DNA of 64,000 bases, from the NCBI GenBank assembly GCA_014843695.1, contig CM026402.1, positions 22,031,923-22,095,922 on the forward strand, given 5' to 3'. The notes beneath the pieces are model-generated. The model did not search any database. It worked only from the letters and a program-made list of their open reading frames with translations, and was not told the DNA's origin. The position numbers and the translations under genes are program-made. Each line of letters begins with the position of its first letter. The stretch's first letter is position 1. Of the stretch, positions 35,567 to 47,500 are shown piece after piece. This stretch comes from Archivesica marissinica. Its lineage: Eukaryota > Mollusca > Bivalvia > Venerida > Vesicomyidae.

Positions 35567-35819
35567 ATGGAATTTCTAACATCGGCATTATTTCTGTTTG
35601 GATTCGTCTGTGTCATATTTGGACAGCCGGAACGGTCATCGTTTAATTGTGCTTTAGTGAGGTGTGCACGAATGTTTGAATCCAACCCGGCACCCCGGAC
35701 GTTGTTGCCCTGTATGTCCTACACCACCACGACATTGTGCCGCCATGCTATGTTTACAACCGGATTGTACGGACACGGTCACGTCTCTATGAGAGTGTTG
35801 TCCTGTTTGCGCAAGCCAG
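35567..35819 (+). CDS. Possible first exon: signal peptide plus Cys-containing segment
   Basis: The ATG is followed by a textbook signal peptide (MEFLTSALFLFGFVCVIFGQ) and about 64 residues with five cysteines (FNCALVRC, LPCMSY, TTLCRH, LSCLRK), then a GT donor at 35820 in phase 1. That phase fits the phase-1 acceptor at 44100, so this could be the 5' exon of the ependymin-related gene. Against this, it lacks the C-x-P-x2-W-type start expected of the family. Without splicing it would read on to a 99-residue secreted peptide. The link to the ependymin gene is a hypothesis only. Confidence 0.35.
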
Positions 35820-36129
35820 GTATATCAATACAACAAATTTTAAATATTTCTGTAGAAATGTTTTAAGTTATCCAACGTGTTGGCCTTTTCATTGCGATAC
35901 AGGTTAAACTAACTACTATTGGAACTCGTTTCTGGAGTAATATTTCCATTATTTATGCATAGTACATATAAGTTTACAGTATTTAAATACATAATGATAT
36001 CGCTAAAACACTGTGAATTATGCATAGAATTCTATGGAGTGGGCAATACATACATATGTATATTATATATATATATTGTATACATATATCGTTATACTTT
36101 TCCGTAGAATTAGACTACTAGTATCCAAT

Positions 36130-37303
36130 ATAATGTATCAAACTTAGTTTACTTTTAAATCTAAGGCGTCCATACTACAGTTAATGTATCAAACTTAGTT
36201 TACATTAAAACTAAGGGTTCTATAATACAGTTAATGTATCAAACTTAGTTTACATTAAAACTAAGGGTTCTATAATACAGTTAATGTATCAAACTTAGTT
36301 TACATTAAAACTAAGAGTTCCATAATACAGATAATGTATCAAGCTTAGTTTACTTTTAAGACTAAGGTTTCCATAATACAGTTAATGTATCAAACTTAGT
36401 TTACTTTTAAAACTAAGGTTTCCATAATACAGTTAATGTATCAAACTTAGTTTACATTAAAACTAAGAGTTCTATAATACAGTTAATGTATCAAGCTTAG
36501 TTACTTTTAAAACTAAGGTTTCCATAATACAGTTACTGTATCAAGCTTAGTTTACATTAAAACTAAGGGTTCTATAATACAGTTAATGTATCAAACTTAG
36601 TTTACATTAAAACTAAGGGTTCTATAATACAGTTAATGTATCAAACTTAGTTTACATTAAAACTAAGAGTTCCATAATACAGATAATGTATCAAGCTTAG
36701 TTTACTTTTAAAACTAAGGGTTCCATATTACAGTTAATATATCAAGCTTAGTTTACTTTTAAAACTAAGACTTCCATAATACTGTTAATGTATCAAGCTT
36801 AGTTTACTTTTAAAACTAAGGGTTCTATAATACAGTTAATGTATCAAACTTAGTTTACATTAAAACTAAGGTTCCATAATACAGTTACTGTATCAAGCTT
36901 AGTTTACTTTTAAATCTAAGGCGTCCATAATACAGTGAATGTATCAAACTTAGTTTACATTAAAACTAAGGGTTCTATAATACAGTTAATGTATCAAGCT
37001 TAGTTACTTTTAAAACTAAGGTTTCCATAATACAGTTACTGTATCAAGCTTAGTTTACATTAAAACTAAGGGTTCTATAATACAGTTAATGTATCAAACT
37101 TAGTTTACATTAAAACTAAGGGTTCTATAATACAGTTAATGTATCAAACTTAGTTTACATTAAAACTAAGGTTTCCATAATGCAGTTAGTGTATCAAGCT
37201 TAGTTTACTTTTAAAACTAAGGTTTCCATAATGCAGTGAATGTATCAAACTAGGTTTACTTTTAAAACTAAGGGTTCCATAATACAGTTAATGTATCAAG
37301 CTT
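36130..37303. repeat. ~50-bp minisatellite, locus 1 (about 23 copies)
   Basis: A 50-51 bp unit with AATGTATCAAACTTAGTTTA, CTTTTAAAACTAAGG and CCATAATACAG. Each unit holds an 8-bp inverted repeat (CTTAGTTT / AAACTAAG). It is preceded by a flank (TATATCGTTATACTTTTCCG) also found before locus 2. Confidence 0.95.
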
Positions 37304-37304
37304 G

Positions 37305-37460
37305 TCACATTTATATGAAAATGTTGGAAGTTTCTTACGGAGGTTGGTGCACAATGTTAACCGCTGGAGCCTGCCTAGAAAATGTGTTCTTAGGTAAACT
37401 GCCCGTCGCTCAAATGGGAAACTAGTAGCGACGTTAAATAAACTTAAATAATAAATAACA
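37305..37460 (+). mobile_element. SINE family D, 3' part
   Basis: TTATATGAAAATGTTGGAAG, TTTCTTACGGAGGTTGGTGC, CCGCTGGAGCCTGC and a tail with TAGCGACGTTAAATAAACTT. Related copies lie at about 60468-60625 and 61550-61700. Confidence 0.75.
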
Positions 37461-38099
37461 ATACTGCTGATAATCGTTTACGGTTCTAGCTAGCAGACGC
37501 GTTGTCTACGAACAATTATTAATAAACATGATTTAGATGCAAAGTGAAGAAATATCGATAATGTATACCATACCCAGTAGGTTCTTTGGAGCTACGCAAC
37601 TATGATAGTCTTCGTTAGTAGATGGTATTATATGATACGGTTGTATTTGTTTGTTTTGTGTGTTTCTGTATTGGTCACATATAAAGGGGATCGGCTCGTT
37701 GTGTGATGGTGATCATAAAGTCCTATTTTAGTGTCATGGAGTCTCAACTAACAAAACCCCATTACATTATGAATCCATTATAGAAAGGGATTCAGATTGA
37801 TTTATGAACTTTTGCTACATGTACTTGAATATCAGGGCTGGACTTATATAAACAGCTGACAACTATATCATAACCAATGTGTTGTCTTTACTTAGCCAAG
37901 TCCATCAACTATCCAAAATGCATGTGCATTTGTTCATATCTGAAATAGCCGCCTCTCATCCCAATCGTCACCCGTCAACATGATCAGTAGGAACAACGTG
38001 TACAGTCCTGAATTATTTTATTCAGCTCGTCGCAATTCGCCGACAAACCTATCATTACTATTTACAGACACATTGAACATAATCAGTTTACATACGTCT

Positions 38100-38202
38100 G
38101 TGCGGCGCCTCCTGAAGATATTCGTCCTTTTACGTTTTGGAGGATAGTGCAAATGTGGAGGCTGCTCTGGTTCTTATACGTGCACGATGCAAATAAAGCA
38201 CA
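38100..38202 (-). mobile_element. SINE family A fragment
   Basis: Plus-strand reading gives GCGCCTCCTGAAGATATT and TTGGAGGATAGTGCAA, then TCTGGTTCTTATACGTGCAC: the 3' body of family A in reverse. Confidence 0.75.
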
Positions 38203-38349
38203 AACATGGATATTATGGATTCACCGACGTGAAGGGAAATCCAATAAGCGTTTTGGCTTTCATTTCAACCCATTTTTATTTATTGTGTACGTAAGTATTT
38301 GTTGTAAATTATGTTCTAAAATGTCGAATACATAACTATTAAGTTTAAG

Positions 38350-38480
38350 CCAACGCAAGACCTCGGCTTATAGTCCCGTCTGAAAGACTGTTGTCAGATT
38401 CAGTGTCAGATTGGGGATTGAACCTGCGATCCCTGGATTCACAGTAATACGTGTTAACAACTTGACTACTGATATATAGC
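38350..38480 (-). mobile_element. SINE family A, degenerate 5' part
   Basis: Head and GAGACCTCGGCTTA-type block in reverse, with an insertion in the CTGAAAGACTGTT region. The tRNA head is worn. Confidence 0.65.
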
Positions 38481-38518
38481 TTACTACTCCGAACAGAGGC
38501 ATACATATATAGCTCTGT

Positions 38519-38812
38519 GCTATGTGTTTTACATTTATTTATCGTCGCTACCGGTTGTCCAGTTGAGCGACGCCTCCTGAAGAGATTAGTCATTTTATAT
38601 TGTTGGAGGATAGTGTAATGATACAGACATAGACCCATTCCAGATTATTCTCTGGTTCTTTTACGTGCGCGGTATACAGCACCGACACGAGACCTCGGCT
38701 TAAAGTCCCACCTGAAAGACTGTTAATTTTGTTAAGGTCAGACGGGAGATCGAACCTACGACCCCTGGATTACCAGTCCAGCGTGTTACCACTGGAATAT
38801 AGATCCGTCTCT
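38519..38812 (-). mobile_element. SINE family A, near full length
   Basis: Complete from the reversed tail (TTTATTTATCGTCGCTACCG) to the tRNA-like head (CTGGATTACCAGTCCAGCGT, TAGATCCGTCT). Confidence 0.92.
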
Positions 38813-39221
38813 GCTCTATTCTATATCTTTCAAACACGTTTCTGTTGTGACGTGTCACACCATTCGGGGTGTTGGGAGGGGGTTGTATGAGTAATACGGT
38901 GTTCGTATCATATTACTAAAATGTTATCCATTTTGCACACTTGCATCACTATATTGTGATGATTAAATTTGGTGTGTTCTTTCAGTAATTTTTGTGAAGA
39001 TCTACCCACACATTAATGGGTTGCTGTGAAATTATTACTAGATAGTCATCAATAAGTTTGTAAATTGTGGCTTAGTGACGTTAACTCTACACCACTGCTT
39101 AAGCTAAGCTCTAATAGAAAGGGCGCATCGCACTACCCATTGTCCCGAGCTCGCTGCCATATATTTTATGCAATGTATATATCGTTTTACTTTTCCGGAT
39201 TATATTAGGATTAGACTATAG

Positions 39222-39722
39222 CCAGTATAATGTATCAAGCTTAGTTTACTTTTAAGACTAAGGTTTCCATAATACAGTTAATGTATCAAGCTTAGTTTAC
39301 TTTTAAGACTAAGGTTTCCATAATACAGTTAATGTATCAAACTTAGTTTACTTTTAAAACTAAGGTTTCCATAATACAGTTAATGTATCAAACTTAGCTT
39401 ACTTTTAAAACTAAGGTTTCCATAATACAGTGAATGTATCAAGCTTAGCTTACTTTTAAAACTAAGGTTTCCATAATACAGTTAATGTATCAAACTTAGC
39501 TTACTTTTAAAACTAAGGGTTCCATAATACAGTTAATGTATCAAACTTAGCTTACTTTTAAAACTAAGGGTTCCATAATACAGTTAATGTATCAAACTTA
39601 GCTTACTTTTAAAACTAAGGGTTCCATAATACAGTTAATGTATCAAACTTAGTTTACTTTTATAACCAAGGCGTCCATAATGTAGTTAATGTATCAATCT
39701 TAGTTTACATTTAGAACTAAGA
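39222..39722. repeat. ~50-bp minisatellite, locus 2 (about 10 copies)
   Basis: Same unit as at 36130-37303, more uniform, with CTTAGCTTACTTTTAAAACT variants. The left flank (ATATATCGTTTTACTTTTCC and GGATTAGACTA) matches that of locus 1, so a larger piece than the array was duplicated or transposed. Confidence 0.95.
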
Positions 39723-40299
39723 CACTGTCACAGTAGCGCGCTTAGTTACTGCGCATTGTATATGTTCTCATGTACATGAATATTTAAGTTTTTAGTTTCT
39801 ATTATATATAAGCTATTGATATAACTATTGGATTCTGAATATGAGAGGTCAGTTATTATCTTTTATGGGGAGGACCGACTCTAGTATTGTTTTAACTTGT
39901 GTATGTGTGTAATACTTGTAGTATGATTGTGATTGTGTTGTAGGCATACATATACATCAACATATGATTAAAGGGTCATCATTAAACTAAATCATCGTAT
40001 GTAGTAATAACCTTGTCATTATCACATACAGTATTTATATAAACACAATGATTAGATTAGGCAACACAATCCAAAATTTACAAATTTATTTTGTCTGGAT
40101 ATAGAGACTGGATAATGCTGGACTTTGTGAAAATCTACGTTTTTGGAGTAATTTGGACGTCTGTATGTGTTGAATTGTCGTCTTCAGCATGTTGTTTTCC
40201 GGATCAATGGAGTGCGAACTTAGTTGAAACCACGGGTTAGCTTAATCATGTCTTATTGTTGACCAGTATATGTACAAACACAACTTCAACTTATACAGA
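39723..40299. other. Unassigned DNA
   Basis: No exon or element was recognised. Confidence 0.5.
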
Positions 40300-40592
40300 A
40301 CAGACGGATTTGTAGTCTAGTGGTAACACGCTGGACTGGTAATCCAGGGATCGCAGGTTCAATCCCCCGTCTGACCCTAATAAAATTAACATTCTTTCAG
40401 ATGGGACGTTAAGCCGAGGTCTCGTGTCGGTGCTTTACACCGTGCACGTAAAAGAACCAGAGGAGACTCTGAAATGGGTCTCTGTCTGTATCATTGCACT
40501 ATCCTCCAAAATCTAAAATGACTAATATCTTCAGGAGGCGTAGCTCATATGGGTAACCGGTAGCGACGATAAATAAACGTAAAAAAAAATAA
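40300..40592 (+). mobile_element. SINE family A, full length
   Basis: Complete from ACAGACGGATTTGTAGTCTA through the B box GGTTCAATCCC and tail to a poly-A stretch. Confidence 0.93.
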
Positions 40593-41179
40593 AATTATAC
40601 AGACCTGAAACACTGACGCGACATTATTATCAATATTGGACTGCTGTCAAAAGGCCAGAGTATTATATTAAATTATATGCGTAAATGTACGAAATTAACA
40701 ATTTTAATTACATGCAGTTGGATCTTGTTATATAAGTGTGTGTTTTAAGTGAGATATAATCCTCAAACGGATCCAGTATGTAAAATATTGGACTGTGAAG
40801 CGCATGGATTGTTTTCGGCTTATATCCTATACATAGCATACACACATGGGTTGGTCCGAAAGGTAGATATTAGATTATGTCGTCCCACTGAAACGGCGTG
40901 TATATCAGAGTACGTGTACTCCTGTACTGACCCTACACATGTTGGTGCTTGTAGCCTAATCTATGGCCGGGCTGAGCATTCAAATCGTATTATTAACACA
41001 CATAACTTAATCACCTTAGTTTATAACATAGGAGTGTTAACTAAATTTCTTTGTACGCTCGCCCATATGGTTCGCCGGAGGCGATGGTAAATAAGGTCAA
41101 TCATCATCATCAGTATGTGTACGTAATCATAACCAACAGTGCAACCGTGATATTTTGATATCAACATTATAATGATAAA

Positions 41180-41400
41180 ATGCTATCACAACTCTAATTG
41201 CGAAGAGCTAGATCAGGCGGCACAGAACGACATAACCGTCTGATAAGGTGCTATGCTGTTTGCTATTCGGATCGTGGAGCTAATCCACGTGACTGAATAG
41301 CAAACAACATGGGTCCTGATCAGACGTGTAGTTACGTTATGCTGCGGCTGATTTAGATCTATGTTGTTTGCACATTCCTTCCAGTTTATGCGGAATTTTA
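41180..41400. mobile_element. Dispersed bivalve-type repeat with nested hairpins
   Basis: Contains TCTGATAAGGTGCTATGCTG, a perfect 12-bp inverted pair (TGTTTGCTATTC at 41257 and its complement ending at 41306) enclosing a second small hairpin (GTGGA/TCCAC), and GATCTATGTTGTTTGC. Related GGATCTATGTTGTT pieces occur near 56683 and 62112. I associate this type of repeat with bivalve genomes from memory. Confidence 0.6.
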
Positions 41401-41694
41401 CGGGTAAAATACAGTCTAATGCACGCTGTTTTTGTGTCAAAAATCAAAATGTATTCCTTTCGAACTCAAACATATATCAAGCTTTAACGCGTGAACGACA
41501 TCCGGTCACTCACCTACATTGCTTTAGGGTGGGGATACATTCACAGACTCAACACACATAATACATACTATCAATAGAGACCATTTCTATGCGAACAGTG
41601 TAAGCCATGTACTTTTAGGATATTCAATAGATTCCGTTTCCGAATTCCTCATGCAATCATATTCTTGTTGAAAACAACTATTACATTTTTTAAA

Positions 41695-41848
41695 ACGTTT
41701 TTTTTAAACTTTATTTATTTTACACCGATTGTCAATCAAGTTTTAACAACTTATATTAATCACTCTCGTTGGCGCGGGTGCAAATGTGGTCATTCGTGTG
41801 GGAGGAAACCGGAGTACCCGGAGAAAACCCACCTGTTCGATGAGGCGT
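41695..41848 (+). mobile_element. Repeat element F (GGAAACCGGAGTACCCGGAG family)
   Basis: Begins TTTAAACTTTATTTATTTTA, continues ACAACTTATATTAATCAC, and has the conserved block GTGGGAGGAAACCGGAGTAC. A second copy closes the window (63826-64000). It abuts a SINE A copy that starts without its first bases, so one was inserted into the other or they recombined. Confidence 0.65.
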
Positions 41849-42118
41849 CCATCAGTGGTAATACGCTGGACTGGTAATCCAGGGATCGCAGATTCGACCC
41901 TCCGTCTGACCCTAATAAAAATTTCAGATGGGACTTTAAACCGAGGTCTCGTGTCGTTGCTTTACACCGTGCACGAAAAAGAACCATAGGAGACTCTGGA
42001 ATGAGTCTCTGTCTGCATCATTGCACTATCATCCAAACTCCTAAAATGACTAATCACTTCAGGAGGCGTCGCTCATATGGGCAACCGGTAGCGACGATAA
42101 ATAAACGTAAAACACACA
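41849..42118 (+). mobile_element. SINE family A, 5'-truncated
   Basis: Starts within the tRNA head (CAGTGGTAATACGCTGGACT) and continues to the ATAAATAAACGTAAAACACA tail. Confidence 0.88.
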
Positions 42119-43320
42119 CAAACCTATATCATTACACTACTCGGACCTAGAGATACTCGTAATAATATATCTTCCAATGTTCATTTTGTGAAGGATATTT
42201 AACTACGCACTGTAATGAACAAATACCCTCGTGAATTGATGCGGGGGAAACTATTGAACTTACATGACATGACATGTTTTACCTATAAACAAAGAACAAA
42301 TCTACCGTTGTTAAATCTGAAATTAACCACGGCTACAGCCAGTCTATTTTATGGCTGTTGAATTGTTCTCCCCTATAAGAAAAACGTATTTATAAATGAA
42401 ACTCACGTATCATAAATAAATCGTAGTAAAACTATCGTGACATACTTCACATTTTATTTTTAATTTTACTTGTATTAATAAAATAAAAATTCTTGATAAT
42501 CAGCTTTTAATTTCATGAAACTACCATAAAACAAATACTAGATGGTGTTATGTTGTAACAGTTGTGTTATGCATGTATATTATTGTGGCAATCGTGTGAC
42601 TGGAGCATGTGCGACAAGTACACATTTACAAAGTGGGTCAACATGTGTAACTTTCAAAGCGCACATTGCACACATTTTAAAACTTTTACATTGAATTGAA
42701 TACAGCGATAGGACAGGATTTGTAGTGTTAATAACCAGCCACACAGGACATCTAGTGGTGATAGCTGGAGGATGATTTTCAGTGCCACTTAAATACAGAA
42801 TATATTTTACAGGGGGGTATTTTGTAAAGCCATCCGCCAAATAACAGACAAGGAGACAAAATAACACACACATTTAATTTTATTCGTTAATAGCATTATT
42901 GTATTGGGTCATGTTAGAATGGAAATAATATGTGTCTTGCCGTTGTTTATCGTCCTTCTCGTGCCTAGGAATTAACCACTTACACATACGCCCTGCATAG
43001 TTAATTCCTACGCATCAGAACTCCAAACCTTGGTATATTCGCCGATATACAACTGCAAGACAAATATTATTTCCTAATTGAAGCTTTCGGCCGTAACTAA
43101 TGTTGCTAGAACTTGCTTGCCTTTATTTAATTTGTCATGATTTGTATTCACATGTAGAATGTTATTATTTCTTTGTATTTTAACTGCAATTTTTTTTATC
43201 TCGTCTGTAATAGCTCTGCTAATCATATTCGCTATGATCTGATCAAAGCGAAGTTAGATTTCATATGATCAATTGTTAATCAGTGTGCAATAGTACCTAT
43301 TTTGTATTTCAGTGTTTAAT
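42119..43320. other. Unassigned AT-rich DNA
   Basis: No supported exon or element. A minus-strand frame at 42580-42873 is a shadow-type open frame with no domain. Confidence 0.5.
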
Positions 43321-43339
43321 AATTGTTTTAGAGCAGTTT

Positions 43340-43757
43340 TTAATATCCGATTAGCAGGGATATTGCAGCTTTATCCCTAACATACTGTGATAATGAGTAT
43401 GTATAATTCGGTTCATCTCTTATAACTCCATGTTGGAGTGGCATTGTACTTTTATTATGTAATCTGTACATGTAACATTATTGTAAATAGTTTAGTTTAT
43501 ACAAATTTATTTTAGCTCGATTGTGAAATAAGTTCTTACAACTTATATTAATCACTCTCGAGAACTCATTCCTGATGGAATCCATCGCCACGAGGGAGAG
43601 AGAAGAGGCAATGTGGAATTCAAATGCCTAGCCTAAGGACACAATCGTAAATAGTGTACGTACAATGATGAGATGTAAATAAAGACTGCCACTGTATACT
43701 GTATACTACTACTGTATATGTAAAACTAATCGAGCAATAAAATATGATTAAACTAAA
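43340..43757 (+). mobile_element. LINE-like 3' end interrupted by a SINE
   Basis: ATCCGATTAGCAGGGATATT, TATCCCTAACATACTGTGAT and TCCATGTTGGAGTGGCATTG, then, after an interruption, GTACGTACAATGATGAGATG and AAATAAAGA. The uninterrupted version lies at 44315-44498. Confidence 0.8.
43491..43646 (-). mobile_element. SINE family B nested in the LINE end
   Basis: In reverse it contains the family B body (CTCTCTCCCTCGTGGCGATG, ATTCCATCAGGAATGAG, AGAGTGATTAATATAAGTTG) and tail; the tRNA head is missing. It is flanked by GTAAATAG on both sides (43483-43490 and 43647-43654), the target-site duplication. Confidence 0.85.
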
Positions 43758-43772
43758 TTGATGTATACCCAC

Positions 43773-44065
43773 AGACGGATCTGTAGCCCAGTGGTAAAAC
43801 GCTGGACTTGTAATCCAGGGATCGCAGGTTCGATCCCCTGTCTGACCGTAATAAAATTAACAGTCTTTCAGATGGGACGTTAAACCGAGGTCTCGTGTCG
43901 GTGCTTTACACCGTGCACGTAAAAGAACCAGAGGAGACTCTGTAATGGGTCTCTTTATGTACCATTGCACTATCCTCCAAAAATCTAAAATTACTAATCT
44001 CCTCAGGAGGAATCGCTCATATGGGTAACCGGTAGCGACGATAAATACACGTAAAACACACACAC
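43773..44065 (+). mobile_element. SINE family A, full length, next to a splice acceptor
   Basis: Complete head to tail, with CTGGACTTGTAATCCAGG in the anticodon arm. It ends only about 35 bases before the ependymin exon at 44100, so the intron's branch-point region is squeezed into or beside the SINE tail. Confidence 0.92.
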
Positions 44066-44099
44066 ACTTGATGTATACTCGTTAATTGTTTGGTTACAG

Positions 44100-44257
44100 G
44101 TGCGTACAACAGGGATCTAGACTCTGCATCGTTGGCCTACGGGAACAAACAGCTCTATTTCGATTACACTGGAAAGCAAATAGCGTATTCGGAAGCACTC
44201 GATAACAGAACAAGTCATACAAGGACACTGTCAACGACTATTATTAAGTATAAAGAG
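44100..44257 (+). CDS. Ependymin-related exon a
   Basis: 158 bases, acceptor GGTTACAG, donor GTAACA, phase 1 in and phase 0 out. It encodes AYNRDLDSASLAYGNKQLYF and onward to TIIKYKE, with the first sequon NRT. A downstream in-frame reading into the intron (to 44329) has no support. Confidence 0.82.
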
Positions 44258-44498
44258 GTAACAGTACGAAGTCTGCACAATATTACTGAGTCATTTTCTT
44301 TCTTTCACATATTGGGGAGATCCGATTAGCAAGGATATTGCAGCTTTATCCCTAACATACTGTGATCAATGAGTATGTATAATTTTGTTTATCTCTTATA
44401 ACTCCATGTTGGAGTGGCATTGTACTTTTATTATGTAAACTATACATGTAATATTATTGTAAATATTGTACGTACAATGATGAGATGCAAATAAAGAT

Positions 44499-44536
<38 letters not shown>

Positions 44537-47500
44537 ATACTAATACTAATACTAATACTAATACTAATACTACTATTGCCATTGACATTTGCAAATGTAA
44601 GTTATTACCATAATAATTTAAAGTATATATACAAACATGCTTATAACACCCATACATTTATATAAATGCATACACAAAATGCCCATACATGCATGCAAAT
44701 GTATTCACAAAAACACGCATATGTGCCACATACACACCACACACCACACACCACACATTACTGAGTCTTAGTAGCGAATATAAAAAGTAAAAAGTCAAGT
44801 GTTTGTTTATTATAGTGTCACCCTTATTTAAAGGGCCAGCCATTTCTGACTTATGAGACACCTCTTTTTTATGAACATCAGTACTTCCCGAATCCTATGC
44901 TTGTGTGCCAGACGCCAGCCTGGTAGGCAATCGGTAACCATTAATTAACTAGCTGGCGGCTTTTCAACCGGTCATATCAGATTCGAACCTTCGACCTCCC
45001 GCTCCGTAGGCGGACGCCTTAACCACTGGGCTACGGAGAATATATGTCCATGTAATATGGCTGTGTTATTTTGTACCATTTTGTCCATCATTGGTATCGG
45101 TAACGACATTGTGGGCTTTGCAGAATGCATTTGAAAATTAATGACATGATAACACGCTGGAATGGTAATCCAGGGATCGCAGTAACATAATATAATTGCA
45201 GAATGCATTTGAAAGTTAATGAAGTGTAATAGCCGTACGTTTTAATGCAGCAACTATATTCATGTATTCTTAACATGTAGTTTCTTTAAATAATATGTTT
45301 TCTATGTCATTGTATATATGTTGAGGGCCTTATTTATATTAGCCATGTGTTCCCTCGTATAATAAAGTATTTATATTATTATTATTATTATTATTATTAT
45401 ACAGACGGATATGTAGTCCAGTGATAAGACGCTGGACTGGTAATCCATGGATCGCAGGTTCGATCCCCCGTCTGATCCTAATAAAATTAACAGTCTTTCA
45501 GATGAGACGTTAAACCGAGGTCTCGTGTCGGTGCTTTACACCGTGTACGTAAAAGAACCAGAGGAGATTCTGGAATGGGTCTCTGTCTGTATCATTGCAC
45601 TATCCTCCAAAATTCTAAAATAACTAATCTCTTCAGGAGGCGTCGCTCATATGGGCAACCGGTAGCGACGATAAATAAACGTAAAAAACAACAACTATTT
45701 TTTTTTTTAATTTATATATTATTATTATTATTATTGTTATTATTATTGTTATTATTATTATTATTATAAGTTACATCTAGAACTACAGGTACATGCATAG
45801 TTGACATCGAAAAATATATGGCATGCGGTCATTATTCTTCAATATATTCAGAAATCACCGTTGTCCATATTGTAGACATATAATGCAATAGTGGATGAGC
45901 GTTCGATTCACGTGCGAAAGGTCCGGAGTTCGAACCCCGCTGGAGCCGTTACGATCGTGCCCTTAGGCAAGGCATTTAATTTCCACGTTGCCTCTTCTCT
46001 CTCCCTCGTGGCGATGGATTCCATCAGGAATGAGGTCTGGAGAGTGATTAATAAGTTGTAATAACTTGTTTCGCAATCGAGCTAAAATAAATTTGTATAA
46101 ACTAAACTAAATCATTTGAAACTTCTTTGTTTGGTTTTGCGTTTATACAAATGCATAAATGTATGTATGAATGCTTCATTGATGTCAAACCCCTTGTGGG
46201 CACCTAGACATGTCTTTCCTGGGCAGACTTAGCCGACCTAAGCCGTTAACCAGTACTAATGTGTGTGAGGTGTGTTGCTTAATGGCACTACATACGTGGC
46301 CTGACCGAGTATCGAACCTGAGACAGTTATTCCAAAATCCGACGCTCTACCACTGGACCACGGACGCCACACTTATATGAAGAATTACCATCCATACATA
46401 TATATCGCTACCTGTCATAGTATTGAAATCTATAATAGCAATTTATTCACAAAGTAGTACAATGAAAGCCATCAAAATAAGTCTACATCCGATATGTCGA
46501 ATTCCGCCGAATTGAAAAAAATACTTCGACATAACCGAGGTTTGACTTAACAAAATTCGATATAAACGGAGCCAGTTATATGTAACATGATAGTGTCTGA
46601 AACGGGACTTTGATCTGACTTCGAGATAACCGGAGAATTCGACATAACCGACTTTGACATAGCGGATGTAGACTGTATATTCATAACATAATAATTGAAA
46701 CACAGACAAATAATTAACACGTATACATATGCATTTGAGTAAACATTATTTTTGATGGTGGGAAATTTCACATTGCCTTGTCTGTTATTTTCTGATTATA
46801 TTTTCAGGGGAGGAAGTACACAATAATAGCAAAGACATGTACAACAGAGAATATAAGCAGCACAATGGAATCGCCTTGCATACCCGGTAGAAATATGAAA
46901 ATATTGTTTAAATCGAAAGAATGGAATCGCCTTGCATATCCAGTAGAAACATGAAAATATTGTTTAAATCGAAAGAATGGAATCGCCTTGCATACCCGGT
47001 AGAAAAATGAAAATAGTGTTTAAATCGAAAGAATGGAATCGCCTTGCATACCCGGTAGAAAAATGAAAATAGTGTTTAAATCGAAAGAATGGAATCGCCT
47101 TGCATACCCGGTAGAAAAATGAAAATAGTGTTTAAATCGAAAGAATGGAATCGCCTTGCATACCCGGTAGAAAAATGAAAATAGTGTTTAAATCGAAAGA
47201 ATGGAATCGCCTTGCATATCCGGTAGAAAAATGAAAATAGTGTTTAAATCGAAAGAATGGAATCGCCTTGCATACCCGGTAGAAAAATGAAAATAGTGTT
47301 TAAATCGAAAGAATGGAATCGCCTTGCATACCCGGTAGAAAAATGAAAATATGTTTAAATCGAAAGAATGGAATCGCCTTGCATATCCGGTAGAAAATGA
47401 AAATATTGTTTAAATCGAAAGAATGGAATCGCCTTGCATATCCGGTAGAAAAATGAAAATAGTGTTTAAAGCGAAAGAATGGAATCGCCTTGCATACCCG

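Noticed and set aside
37240..37425. ORF with MLEVSYGGWC and AGACLENVF as a small gene
   Set aside because: It matches the SINE family D body found twice more near 60.5 and 61.6 kb.
40300..40375. Functional tRNA-Thr gene
   Set aside because: A and B boxes and an anticodon arm are present, but the sequence continues directly into a SINE body and the acceptor stem does not pair cleanly.
40749..41090. 113-residue plus-strand ORF with scattered cysteines
   Set aside because: No splice sites or family resemblance; the end runs into a SINE-like tail.
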